5,304 bases of DNA from Pseudomonadota bacterium (GTDB lineage Bacteria > Pseudomonadota > Gammaproteobacteria > Burkholderiales > Burkholderiaceae): the NCBI GenBank assembly GCA_023441105.1, contig JAEZQX010000497.1:1-5304 (forward strand). Direction: 5' to 3'. Shown piece by piece: positions 1 to 5,304 of the stretch. Both the position numbers and the translations under genes were made by a program. The notes below the pieces were generated by a model, which was not told the DNA's origin, ran no database searches, and worked only from the letters and a program-made list of their open reading frames with translations. Every line of letters starts with the position of its first letter. Position 1 is the first letter of the stretch.

Positions 1-43
1 GGCCTGGCCGGCGCGGGCCCGTGGCTCGCCGAGGACTGCGCCG

Positions 44-742
44 TCAGGCGGCGTCGACCAGGATGATCTCGGCGTCTTCCAGCGCCTTCACCTCGAGGCT
101 GTCGATATCCTCGATGGCCGCGCCGTCGCGCGCGTTGATCCGGACGCCGTCGATCTCGATCGCGCCGCTTGCCGGCACCAGGTAGGCCCGGCGATCCGCG
201 CCGAGACGATAGGTCGCCGTCTCGCCTGCCTTCAACGTGGCACCCACCACCCTGGCATCGGTGCGGATCGGCAGGGCATCCCCGTCGCCGTCGAAGCCGC
301 TGGCAAGTACGACGAAGCGGCCCACCCGGTCGCCTTTCGGGAACGGGCGCGCACCCCAGCCGGGCTTGCCGCCCTGGCGGGTGGGCATGATCCAGATCTG
401 GAAGATCCGCGTGGTGACGTCCTCCAGGTTGTACTCGGAGTGGGTGATGCCGGTGCCGGCCGACATGACCTGGACGTCGCCGGCCTCGGTGCGCCCCTTG
501 TTGCCGAGGCTGTCCTGGTGGCTGATGGCGCCTTCGCGGACATAGGTGATGATCTCCATGTCACGGTGCGGATGCGGTGGAAAGCCGGTTCTCGGCGCGA
601 TGGTGTCGTCGTTCCACACGCGCAGGTTGCCCCAGTGCATGCGGGCCGGATCGTGATAGTTTGCGAACGAGAAATGATGCTTGGTGTCGAGCCAGCCCAT
701 GTTCTCCCCGCCCAGCGAGGCGAGCGGTCGAAGTTCGATCAT
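44..742 (-). CDS. Pirin-family bicupin protein (YhaK/quercetinase-like)
   Basis: A 232-residue pirin-family protein, a cytosolic cupin fold that binds one metal ion, usually iron. Characterised relatives include E. coli YhaK/YhhW (YhhW has quercetin 2,3-dioxygenase activity) and human pirin. The N-terminal cupin carries the expected metal-ligand set: His57 and His59 in HPHRD, then His101 and Glu103 in THSE. A GDVQVMSAGTGI stretch (88-99) precedes the second ligand pair. The C-terminal half (about 140-232) is the degenerate second cupin. The start is the ATG at 742, because GGAG lies 7 nt upstream (750-753) and the protein then opens with the family-like MIELRPLASLG. The reading frame stays open for 67 more codons to an ATG at 943, but that stretch is Arg-rich, not family-like, and overlaps the neighbouring gene. 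The physiological substrate is unknown; quercetinase activity cannot be inferred from sequence. Family assignment is very secure. Confidence 0.95.
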   Translation of the reverse strand: MIELRPLASLGGENMGWLDTKHHFSFANYHDPARMHWGNLRVWNDDTIAPRTGFPPHPHRDMEIITYVREGAISHQDSLGNKGRTEAGDVQVMSAGTGITHSEYNLEDVTTRIFQIWIMPTRQGGKPGWGARPFPKGDRVGRFVVLASGFDGDGDALPIRTDARVVGATLKAGETATYRLGADRRAYLVPASGAIEIDGVRINARDGAAIEDIDSLEVKALEDAEIILVDAA

Positions 743-749
743 GAGGATT

Positions 750-753
750 CTCC
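750..753 (-). promoter_or_regulatory. Shine-Dalgarno GGAG of the first pirin gene
   Basis: GGAG on the minus strand, 7 nt before the ATG at 742. It fixes the internal ATG as the start in preference to the upstream in-frame ATG at 943. Confidence 0.7.
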
Positions 754-861
754 AGTTCGAGTTGTCGTGCCTTGGGGCCCGGTCGGCGCTGCCGCGGCGC
801 GTATGCCATGAATGTAAGGTCGGCATGCGGGCGGATAAACCCTCTTGCCGGCGGAAGTCCT

Positions 862-875
862 TTGCAGAAGTGCAA
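862..875. promoter_or_regulatory. Palindrome TTGCA-N4-TGCAA, candidate LysR-type operator
   Basis: A perfect inverted repeat with 5-bp arms and a 4-bp spacer lies 120 bp upstream of the first pirin start, in the gap after the glycolipid-binding-family gene. It contains the T-N11-A spacing typical of LysR-type regulator boxes, and bacterial pirin genes are often controlled by LysR proteins. No regulator gene is present in the window, so the link is inferred from position and symmetry. Recognisable -35/-10 boxes nearby are poor (a TACATT on the minus strand at 811-816 is the best -10 candidate). Confidence 0.35.
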
Positions 876-893
876 TAGTCCGCCTTGCGGCTT

Positions 894-1460
894 CTATCGC
901 GGCGAAACCATTTCGAATACGCCCGGATAGTCCGCCACCGCACCCAGCGGCGTGACGCGTAGCGTCGCCCGGTACCCGTGGTGCGGCGACTCGTAGTCGT
1001 ATTCGCTGCGCGAGAGCCGCCGGTAGCGCTGCGGCAGGATCACCAGGCCGGTCTTCGGGAACGGCAGGTAGGCGGCCGGCGCTTGCGCTTCCTGTCCGGT
1101 GCGCAAGCCTAGGCGCCGCAGCGGCAGCAGGTTGGTGGCCGGCGTGAAGCCGAGATCCAGGTCGATGCAGCCGTGTATCGCCGGCTGCTCGACGCCGTTG
1201 GCCGTCCAGCGCCCGCCACGGGTGGCCTGCAGCCGCAAGGCCACCGGCTTCCTGCCGACGTATCCCTCGAGCGAGGCGCTTCGGGTGCGAAACGAAGCAT
1301 CGGCGCGGACTTCGTAGCGGATGTGGCAGGCGAGACGTCCTTCGAGGAAGACCGCTGCGCCCGACAGCCGGCAACCGTCCGGCGAATGGAAGAAGCGGCA
1401 GCTGTCGTACCCCGGGTTGTCCAGCCGGCGCCAGAAGAAGACGGCTGCAGGAACTTCCAT
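894..1460 (-). CDS. Putative glycolipid-binding family protein (DUF1089-like)
   Basis: A 188-residue protein that I recognise as the putative glycolipid-binding family (Pfam Glycolipid_bind, formerly DUF1089). Its biochemical role is essentially unestablished. The hallmark blocks are present in order: WRRLDNPG near the N-terminus (10-17), a YEVRAD segment (49-54), Trp85 in GGRW, the core GCIDLDLGFTPATN (97-110) followed by LPLRRL (112-117), YDYES (154-158) and GAVADYPG (173-180). Length fits the family (about 180-200). No signal peptide or membrane segment is evident, so it is probably cytosolic. I chose the ATG at 1460 because GAGG lies 7 nt upstream. The ATG at 1478, six codons earlier (MTRGRA extension), is possible but has no clear ribosome-binding site. 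It is co-directional with the first pirin but separated from it by 151 bp containing a possible operator, so joint transcription is uncertain. Confidence 0.88.
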   Translation of the reverse strand: MEVPAAVFFWRRLDNPGYDSCRFFHSPDGCRLSGAAVFLEGRLACHIRYEVRADASFRTRSASLEGYVGRKPVALRLQATRGGRWTANGVEQPAIHGCIDLDLGFTPATNLLPLRRLGLRTGQEAQAPAAYLPFPKTGLVILPQRYRRLSRSEYDYESPHHGYRATLRVTPLGAVADYPGVFEMVSPR

Positions 1461-1467
1461 CGCTCGA

Positions 1468-1471
1468 CCTC
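1468..1471 (-). promoter_or_regulatory. Shine-Dalgarno GAGG deciding the start at 1460
   Basis: GAGG on the minus strand with a 7-nt spacer to the ATG at 1460. It lies inside the short extension that would be coding if the ATG at 1478 were used, so it favours the downstream start. Confidence 0.45.
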
Positions 1472-1616
1472 GCGTCATCGACTCGCGGCCGTGCCAGCGG
1501 CCTGGGCATGATGGCGGGTCATGATACTGTCACCGTAGCGGGCACCGCCCTGGCCGCGCCGGGACGAGCGGTCACGGCGCCGGGGGCAACTCACCGACGG
1601 GCGCCCCTGCGATACC

Positions 1617-1620
1617 GGAG
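1617..1620 (+). promoter_or_regulatory. Shine-Dalgarno GGAG of the dehydratase gene
   Basis: GGAG with a 6-nt spacer to the ATG at 1627; supports that start. Confidence 0.6.
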
Positions 1621-1626
1621 CAGTGC

Positions 1627-2592
1627 ATGAAGTTTTCGCGCGAGGAAGTCGAGGCGACGCAGTCGACGGTCTATGCCGCGATGCCGCCCACGCCACAATA
1701 CGCCTGGCCGCTGCTGCGCGAGCGGCTAGGCATGCCGGTCTGGGTCAAGCACGAGAACCATACGCCCACCGGCGCCTTCAAGATCCGCGGCGGGCTCACC
1801 TGGTTCGATGCGCTGGCGCAGCGGCGATCCGCCGTGCGCGGCGTGGTCAGCGCCACTCGTGGCAATCATGGCCAGTCGGTGGCCTTGGCCGCGCGCCGCG
1901 CCGGCCTTGCGGCCACCATCGTGGTGCCGCGCGGCAACTCGCTGGAGAAGAATGCCGCCATGCGGGCGCTGGGCGCCACGCTGATCGAGCACGGCGATGA
2001 TTTCCAGGCGGCGCGCGAACACGCGACGACATTGGCGGCGGAGCAGGGATTGCTGATGGTGCCGTCGTTCCATCGCGACCTCGTTCGCGGTGTGATGACC
2101 TACTGGCTGGAATTCTTCGCGAGCTTCGCGAAGGGCGACGCGCCCGCCGTGGTGTACGTGCCGATCGGCCTGGGCTCGGGTTTCTCCGCTGCGGCCGCGG
2201 CGCGCGCGCATGCAGGCGTCTCGTGCGCCCTGGTGGGCGTGGTGTCCGCGCATGCCACCTCCTATCTCGACTCCTGGCGAGCCGGTCGCGTGGTCGCGGC
2301 GCCGGTGACCACGGTGCTCGCCGACGGCATGGCCTGCCGCGTGGCCGAGGAGGAGGCGCTGGCGGTGGTGCGGCGCGAGGCCGACGACGTGGTTGCCGTC
2401 AGCGACGAAGAGGTCGCGCAGGCCATGCGCGTGCTCTTCTCGGATACGCACAATGTCGCCGAGGGGGCGGGCGCCGCCGCGCTTGCCGCCGCGATCCAGC
2501 AGCGGGACCGGCTCGCCGGCCGGTCGGTGGGCGTCGTGGTGACCGGCGGCAACGTCGACCGCGACGTCTTCGCCAGGGTCCTGGCGGGCTAG
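1627..2592 (+). CDS. PLP-dependent threonine/serine dehydratase-like enzyme
   Basis: A 321-residue fold-type II pyridoxal-phosphate enzyme of the threonine/serine dehydratase group. Members deaminate hydroxy amino acids to 2-oxo acids plus ammonia. Visible features: the Schiff-base lysine Lys52 in PTGAFKIRGG (47-56), the substrate-loop-like SATRGNHGQ (75-83), a glycine-rich phosphate-binding loop of the form GLGSG (181-185), an AEGAGAAALAA segment (278-288, Glu279), and TGGN (306-309) where classical enzymes have SGGN. It ends right after this motif, so there is no C-terminal ACT regulatory domain. The length matches catabolic TdcB-like enzymes, not biosynthetic IlvA. The start is supported by GGAG 6 nt upstream. 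It stands alone on the plus strand and converges on the second pirin. Substrate could be threonine, serine or a related hydroxy or diamino acid; hydroxyectoine-type dehydratases (EutB) and serine racemases share the fold. Fold and general chemistry are secure, the exact substrate is not. Confidence 0.92.
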   Translation: MKFSREEVEATQSTVYAAMPPTPQYAWPLLRERLGMPVWVKHENHTPTGAFKIRGGLTWFDALAQRRSAVRGVVSATRGNHGQSVALAARRAGLAATIVVPRGNSLEKNAAMRALGATLIEHGDDFQAAREHATTLAAEQGLLMVPSFHRDLVRGVMTYWLEFFASFAKGDAPAVVYVPIGLGSGFSAAAAARAHAGVSCALVGVVSAHATSYLDSWRAGRVVAAPVTTVLADGMACRVAEEEALAVVRREADDVVAVSDEEVAQAMRVLFSDTHNVAEGAGAAALAAAIQQRDRLAGRSVGVVVTGGNVDRDVFARVLAG

Positions 2593-2595
2593 CCT

Positions 2596-2612
2596 ACGGC
2601 TGTCGCCGCCGT
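2596..2612. terminator. Weak hairpin between convergent genes
   Basis: ACGGC-N7-GCCGT lies in the 28-bp gap between the convergent dehydratase and second pirin genes. The stem is only 5 bp (6 with a U-G pair) and has no T-tract on either strand, so it is at best a weak bidirectional terminator. Confidence 0.22.
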
Positions 2613-2620
2613 GAGCCCGC

Positions 2621-3514
2621 TCAGGACATCGGCTCCGGAGCCGGCTTGGGCGGCGGCGGCAGCGGAATGAACTCCTGGTTGTCCATCGGCGGCAGTGCGA
2701 TGCGGCCTGCGAGCCAATCGTCTTTCGCCTGCTCGATGCGCTCCTTCCGCGACGACACGAAGTTCCACCAGATGTGCCGCGTGCCGAGCGGCTCGCCACC
2801 CAGCAGCATGACCCGCGCGGGTTCCAGCGCTTCGATGCTTGCCGCATCCGGTCCCGAGAAGACGGCCATCTGGCCCGTGCCGTAGCGGTTGCCGTCGACC
2901 GCGATGCTGCCGCGGACGACGAAGACGCCGCGCTCGGGATAGCCGTCCGGCAGCGGCAGGCGCGCGCCCGCCGGCAATTCCGCATGCAGGTAGAAGAGCG
3001 GCGAATGCGTGGTGGCCGGGCTCTCCAGGCCGTAGGCCTTGCCGGCGATGAGCCGCGCCTTCACCCCGCCGTCCTGCAGGACCGGCAGGGCGTCGATGGC
3101 GAAATGGGCGAAGGCGGGCGAGTCCTCTTCGTGCGACTCGGGAACGGCCACCCATGCCTGGATGCCGTCCATGTGCCCGCCGCGGTCTCGCAGGCCGTCG
3201 AAGCGCTCCGAATGCGAGATGCCGGCACCGGCCGTCATCCAGTTGAGCTCGCCCGGCAGGATCACCTGCTCGACGCCGGTGCTGTCGCGGTGGGTCAGCT
3301 GCCCGTCGAACAGATAGGTGACCGTCGACAGGCCGATGTGCGGATGCGGCCGCACGTCGGTGGAGCGCGGGATGGGCGGCATCATGTCGTGCGGCCCCAT
3401 CCGGTCGAAGAAGATGAACGGCCCCACCATGCGCCGGCTGTGAAACGGCAGCACCCGGGCCACCTGGAAGCCGCCGAGGTCATGGGGACGGGATTCGATG
3501 ACCAGGTCTAGCAC
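2621..3514 (-). CDS. Second pirin-family bicupin protein (GTG start)
   Basis: A 297-residue pirin, the longer subfamily with a full C-terminal cupin. Counting from the GTG at 3514, the metal ligands are His57 and His59 (PHPHIG) and His101 and Glu103 (ISHSE), with THRDS (74-78) and NWMTAGAGIS (91-100) between. GPFIFFDRMGP (31-41) is a typical N-terminal block of this subfamily, and the C-terminal half holds the second cupin (about 165-260). The GTG start is preferred: GGAGG lies 7 nt before it, and MLDLVIE is how such proteins usually begin. The ATG two codons upstream (3520) would have only 1 nt between it and the Shine-Dalgarno. The protein ends with the usual EFIPLP followed by a short Pro-rich tail (286-297). 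It is the last gene of a possible operon, 31 bp after the acetyltransferase. Pirins are putative metal-dependent dioxygenases or redox-responsive regulators; the substrate here is unknown. Confidence 0.94.
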   Translation of the reverse strand: MLDLVIESRPHDLGGFQVARVLPFHSRRMVGPFIFFDRMGPHDMMPPIPRSTDVRPHPHIGLSTVTYLFDGQLTHRDSTGVEQVILPGELNWMTAGAGISHSERFDGLRDRGGHMDGIQAWVAVPESHEEDSPAFAHFAIDALPVLQDGGVKARLIAGKAYGLESPATTHSPLFYLHAELPAGARLPLPDGYPERGVFVVRGSIAVDGNRYGTGQMAVFSGPDAASIEALEPARVMLLGGEPLGTRHIWWNFVSSRKERIEQAKDDWLAGRIALPPMDNQEFIPLPPPPKPAPEPMS

Positions 3515-3521
3515 GGGCATA

Positions 3522-3526
3522 CCTCC
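3522..3526 (-). promoter_or_regulatory. Shine-Dalgarno GGAGG deciding the GTG start
   Basis: GGAGG on the minus strand has a 7-nt spacer to the GTG at 3514 but only 1 nt to the ATG at 3520. Spacing therefore favours initiation at GTG. Confidence 0.6.
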
Positions 3527-3545
3527 ATGGTTGTCGCTGGCCAGT

Positions 3546-4037
3546 CTACTCCGCCAGCGGGATGTCGAAGTGGAGCACGTCCTCGCGGGTGCCGAGCCGG
3601 GTGTACAGCGCGATGGCCGGGTCGTCGCCATGATCGGCCTGCACGAAGATCACGTACGCGCCGCGCGCCTTGGCGATTCGCCGGGTCTCCATGATCAACG
3701 CCGTGGCGATGCCTTGCCGCCGATGCGTCTCGGCGACGGCCAGGTCGTAGATGTACATCTCGCTGCGCGCCTGCTCGAACTTGTGCAGCACATAACCCGC
3801 CAGCGCTCCCACGGCCAGCTCGCCCTGCCAGGCGCCGATCGCGACGAAGGAATCGCTTGCCAGCAGGCGCGCCAGGTAGGCATCGTCGGGCTGGGCGCCG
3901 CAGTAGGTGGCCGGCTCGCCGAAGACTTCGCCGAACAGGCCGAGGAGCGCCCGCATCGGGCCGAGGTCGCTGGCGTCCAGCGCGCGGATGGTGAAGCCCG
4001 GGGTGGAGGCGGGATCCGGCTCGCTGCCGGTAGTCAT
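3546..4037 (-). CDS. GNAT acetyltransferase, AAC(3)-I aminoglycoside acetyltransferase-like
   Basis: A 163-residue GCN5-related N-acetyltransferase resembling aminoglycoside 3-N-acetyltransferase type I (AAC(3)-Ia class), which transfers acetyl from acetyl-CoA to the 3-amino group of the deoxystreptamine ring of gentamicin-type drugs. Shared landmarks, from memory and not from an alignment run: FG-x-x-FG near 35-40, [12 protein letters not shown] (82-93), YIYDLAV (95-101), acetyl-CoA-binding motif A in [10 protein letters not shown] (105-114), [10 protein letters not shown] (126-135), [10 protein letters not shown] (137-146) and a final HFDI (156-159). The similarity covers nearly the whole protein apart from about 15 N-terminal residues. 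The start at 4037 lies 16 nt after the rodA stop with no visible Shine-Dalgarno, so translation may depend on coupling to rodA. No integron, transposon or att-like sequence surrounds it, and its base composition resembles its neighbours, so it looks like a resident chromosomal gene. Whether it acts on aminoglycosides or on another amine is not known. Confidence 0.92.
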   Translation of the reverse strand: MTTGSEPDPASTPGFTIRALDASDLGPMRALLGLFGEVFGEPATYCGAQPDDAYLARLLASDSFVAIGAWQGELAVGALAGYVLHKFEQARSEMYIYDLAVAETHRRQGIATALIMETRRIAKARGAYVIFVQADHGDDPAIALYTRLGTREDVLHFDIPLAE

Positions 4038-4053
4038 GGTTTGATGCCGACCG

Positions 4054-5157
4054 TCAACGCAATGCCCGGCCGTGCCGCGCGACCGACATCAGGATGCCGG
4101 CGCCGAATCCGAGCGTCACCATGGCGGTGCCGCCGTAGGACATCATCGGCAGCGGCACGCCGACCACCGGCAGGATGCCGGTGACCATGCCCATGTTCAC
4201 GAAGGCATAGGTGAAGAAGATCATCGTGATGGCGCCGGCCAGCAGGCGCGAGAACGGTGTCGCGGCGCTGCCGGAGATCATCAGGCCGCGGCCGATCAGC
4301 AGCAGGTACACGACCAGCAGGACGACCGCGCCGGTGAAGCCGAACTCCTCGGCGAAGACCGCGAAGATGAAGTCGGTGGTGCGCTCGGGCACGAACTCGA
4401 GGTGGGTCTGCGTTCCCTGCAGCAGCCCCTTGCCGGAGGGTCCGCCCGAGCCGACGGCGATCATCGACTGGATGATGTGGAAGCCCTTGCCGAGCGGATC
4501 GTTGGTGGGATCGATCATCGTCAGGACCCGCTGCTTCTGGTACTCCTTCATCACCGACCACAGCAGCGGCAGCGCCGCGACGCCGCTGATCAGCGCTCCG
4601 GCGATCACCTTCCAGCTCAGGCCGGCGAAGAAGATCACGTAGGCGCCGGCGGCGAAGACGAGGATGGCGGTACCGAGATCGGGCTGGCGCGCGATCAGCA
4701 CCACCGGCACGGCCAGCAGGACGATCGAGATCAGGTAGTGGTGCCACTTGGCCACGCCCTCGAAGCGGTGGAAGTACCACGCCAGCATCAGCGGCATGGC
4801 GATCTTCAGCAGCTCCGACGGCTGGATGCGCGTCACGCCGATGTCCAGCCAGCGCCGCGCGCCCTTGGAAATGTCGCCGAACAACGCCACGCCGATCAGC
4901 AGGGCGAGGCCCACCAGGTAGAGCGGGATGGCACCGCGCATCATCATCGTCGGCGACAGGTTCGCCACCGCCCACATCACCAGGAACGAGATGGCGAGAT
5001 TGCGCAGGTGGTCGGCTAGCCGGTGCGGCGTCTCGTAGGCTGCCGAATACATGGTCACGCAGCTGATGGCCACCACCAGCGCCAGCGCCAGCAGCAGGAC
5101 CGGGTCGAAGACGAAGACATGGCGACGCAACAGCGCGCGGAAGAAGTGGCTGTTCAT
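4054..5157 (-). CDS. rodA: Rod-shape SEDS peptidoglycan glycosyltransferase RodA
   Basis: A 367-residue polytopic inner-membrane protein, close to the 370 residues of E. coli RodA. As the SEDS glycosyltransferase of the elongasome it polymerises lipid II into glycan strands and works with PBP2, MreBCD and RodZ in side-wall growth. About ten hydrophobic segments are visible, from residue 17 to 357. Diagnostic blocks: [13 protein letters not shown] (95-107), QPSELLK (112-118), RQPDLGTA (157-164), the long periplasmic loop ending in [12 protein letters not shown] with Asp262, the position matching the essential Asp262 of the E. coli enzyme, and the FtsW/RodA/SpoVE signature from Asn321 to Gly343 (with PMMSYGGTA at 337-345). 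The ATG overlaps the upstream mrdA stop as ATGA. AAGGA about 11 nt upstream is the nearest Shine-Dalgarno, a rather long spacing that suggests translational coupling. FtsW and SpoVE are excluded by the RodA-type blocks and the mrdA neighbour. Confidence 0.98.
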   Translation of the reverse strand: MNSHFFRALLRRHVFVFDPVLLLALALVVAISCVTMYSAAYETPHRLADHLRNLAISFLVMWAVANLSPTMMMRGAIPLYLVGLALLIGVALFGDISKGARRWLDIGVTRIQPSELLKIAMPLMLAWYFHRFEGVAKWHHYLISIVLLAVPVVLIARQPDLGTAILVFAAGAYVIFFAGLSWKVIAGALISGVAALPLLWSVMKEYQKQRVLTMIDPTNDPLGKGFHIIQSMIAVGSGGPSGKGLLQGTQTHLEFVPERTTDFIFAVFAEEFGFTGAVVLLVVYLLLIGRGLMISGSAATPFSRLLAGAITMIFFTYAFVNMGMVTGILPVVGVPLPMMSYGGTAMVTLGFGAGILMSVARHGRALR

Positions 5158-5304
5158 CGGATCGGCATTCCTTCATCAGCCGGCTTCGGTGCCGGCCGCG
5201 GCGGCTTCTTCTCGCTCCGCGGCCTGGGTGGCGGCGGCGCGGTGCGCGCCGGCGCAGCGGCGGGGGCCGGCGCCGGCGCCGCGGCTGCCGGCGGCGTCCT
5301 CACC
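5154..5304 (-). CDS. mrdA: 3' end of mrdA (penicillin-binding protein 2), partial
   Basis: The last 49 codons of an open frame entering from the right edge and ending at TGA (5156-5154), which overlaps the rodA ATG by 4 bp. The encoded tail is almost entirely Ala, Pro, Arg and Lys: an Ala/Pro run, then TAPPPPRPRSEKKPPRPAPK, then a short ADEGMPIR end. No catalytic motif of a transpeptidase lies inside the window. The assignment to mrdA rests on the very common mrdA-rodA order and the tight overlap, and on the fact that proteobacterial PBP2 proteins often end in a low-complexity Pro/Ala-rich periplasmic tail. The window shows no start for this gene. The GC-rich stretch encoding the tail (about 5218-5296) is repetitive, made of GGCGCC/GCCGGC-like units. 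It is a real coding end although it lacks an internal start and is short. Confidence 0.8.
   Translation of the reverse strand, partial: VRTPPAAAAPAPAPAAAPARTAPPPPRPRSEKKPPRPAPKPADEGMPIR

Larger units (their letters stand above)
1461..1626. other. Divergent intergenic region
   Basis: 166 bp between the divergently transcribed glycolipid-binding-family and dehydratase genes, and therefore the probable promoter region for both. On the minus strand a TATCAT (1521-1526) resembles a sigma-70 -10 box, and two CATGAT copies lie at about 1507-1512 and 1520-1525. No convincing -35 partner is seen for either direction. No tRNA, small ORF with support, or strong hairpin is visible. Confidence 0.4.

Noticed and set aside
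1..66. Possible 3' end of a plus-strand gene (21 codons, TGA at 64-66) converging on the first pirin
   Set aside because: The frame is open from the window edge and GPWLAEDCA looks protein-like, but it is too short to identify and would overlap the pirin end by 23 bp. I see nothing else in positions 1-43.
803..826. Inverted repeat ATGCC-N14-GGCAT before the first pirin
   Set aside because: Only 5-bp arms with a long spacer; such matches occur often by chance, and it is weaker than the TTGCA palindrome nearby.
743..943. N-terminal extension of the first pirin to the ATG at 943
   Set aside because: The extra 67 residues are Arg-rich and not pirin-like, would overlap the upstream gene, and a good Shine-Dalgarno marks the ATG at 742.
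739..1509. Minus-strand open frame (256 codons) overlapping the glycolipid-binding-family gene in another frame
   Set aside because: Arg/Ala/Pro-rich product with no domain; the alternative frame carries all the family motifs.
1726..2985. Long minus-strand open frame (419 codons) antisense to the dehydratase and running into the second pirin region
   Set aside because: It is antisense to a clear PLP enzyme, its product is Arg/His/Ala-rich with no recognisable domain, and it spans the ends of two well-supported genes. Long antisense frames are expected at this GC content.
2774..3511. Plus-strand open frame (245 codons) opposite the second pirin
   Set aside because: Arg/His/Val-rich antisense shadow of a convincingly identified gene, with no family resemblance.
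3498..4184. Plus-strand open frame (228 codons) opposite the acetyltransferase
   Set aside because: Antisense shadow; the other strand encodes a full-length GNAT protein.
4072..5019. Plus-strand open frame (315 codons) opposite rodA
   Set aside because: The product is dominated by His, Asp, Gln, Arg and Gly, the usual complement of a hydrophobic membrane-protein gene; no domain or Shine-Dalgarno support.
5218..5296. GGCGCC/GCCGGC-rich stretch as a possible repeat element or regulatory structure
   Set aside because: It is explained by codons for the Ala/Pro-rich tail of the presumed PBP2.

Overview
This is a high-GC (roughly two-thirds G+C by eye) bacterial chromosomal segment with tightly packed genes. 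It most likely comes from a Gram-negative proteobacterium. The RodA sequence style and the mrdA-rodA order fit Betaproteobacteria (Burkholderiales-like) best, but I cannot settle the lineage from the sequence alone. I see no insertion sequence, phage gene, CRISPR array, tRNA or rRNA.

Layout, left to right. A pirin-family cupin (44-742, minus) lies downstream of a putative glycolipid-binding family protein (894-1460, minus). The 151-bp gap between them holds a perfect short palindrome of the LysR-operator type. A 166-bp divergent intergenic region (1461-1626) separates these from a PLP-dependent threonine/serine dehydratase-like gene (1627-2592, plus). This gene converges, with a 28-bp gap, on a second, different pirin-family gene (2621-3514, minus). 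Upstream of that pirin on the same strand are a GNAT acetyltransferase very similar to aminoglycoside 3-N-acetyltransferase type I (3546-4037), rodA (4054-5157) and the last 49 codons of a gene that is almost certainly mrdA, encoding PBP2 (5154 to the window edge).

How the genes work together. mrdA and rodA overlap by 4 bp (ATGA) and encode the transpeptidase/glycosyltransferase pair of the elongasome, which builds lateral-wall peptidoglycan. The acetyltransferase (16-bp gap after rodA, no visible Shine-Dalgarno) and the second pirin (31-bp gap, strong Shine-Dalgarno) follow on the same strand. They could be co-transcribed as an mrdA-rodA-acetyltransferase-pirin unit. The left half looks like a set of unrelated small metabolic or stress genes with no obvious shared pathway.

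The most notable points are the chromosomal AAC(3)-I-like gene directly behind rodA, the two distinct pirins with identically placed metal ligands, a probable GTG start for the second pirin, and the palindrome upstream of the first. I find no convincing evidence of an entirely new multi-gene system here.
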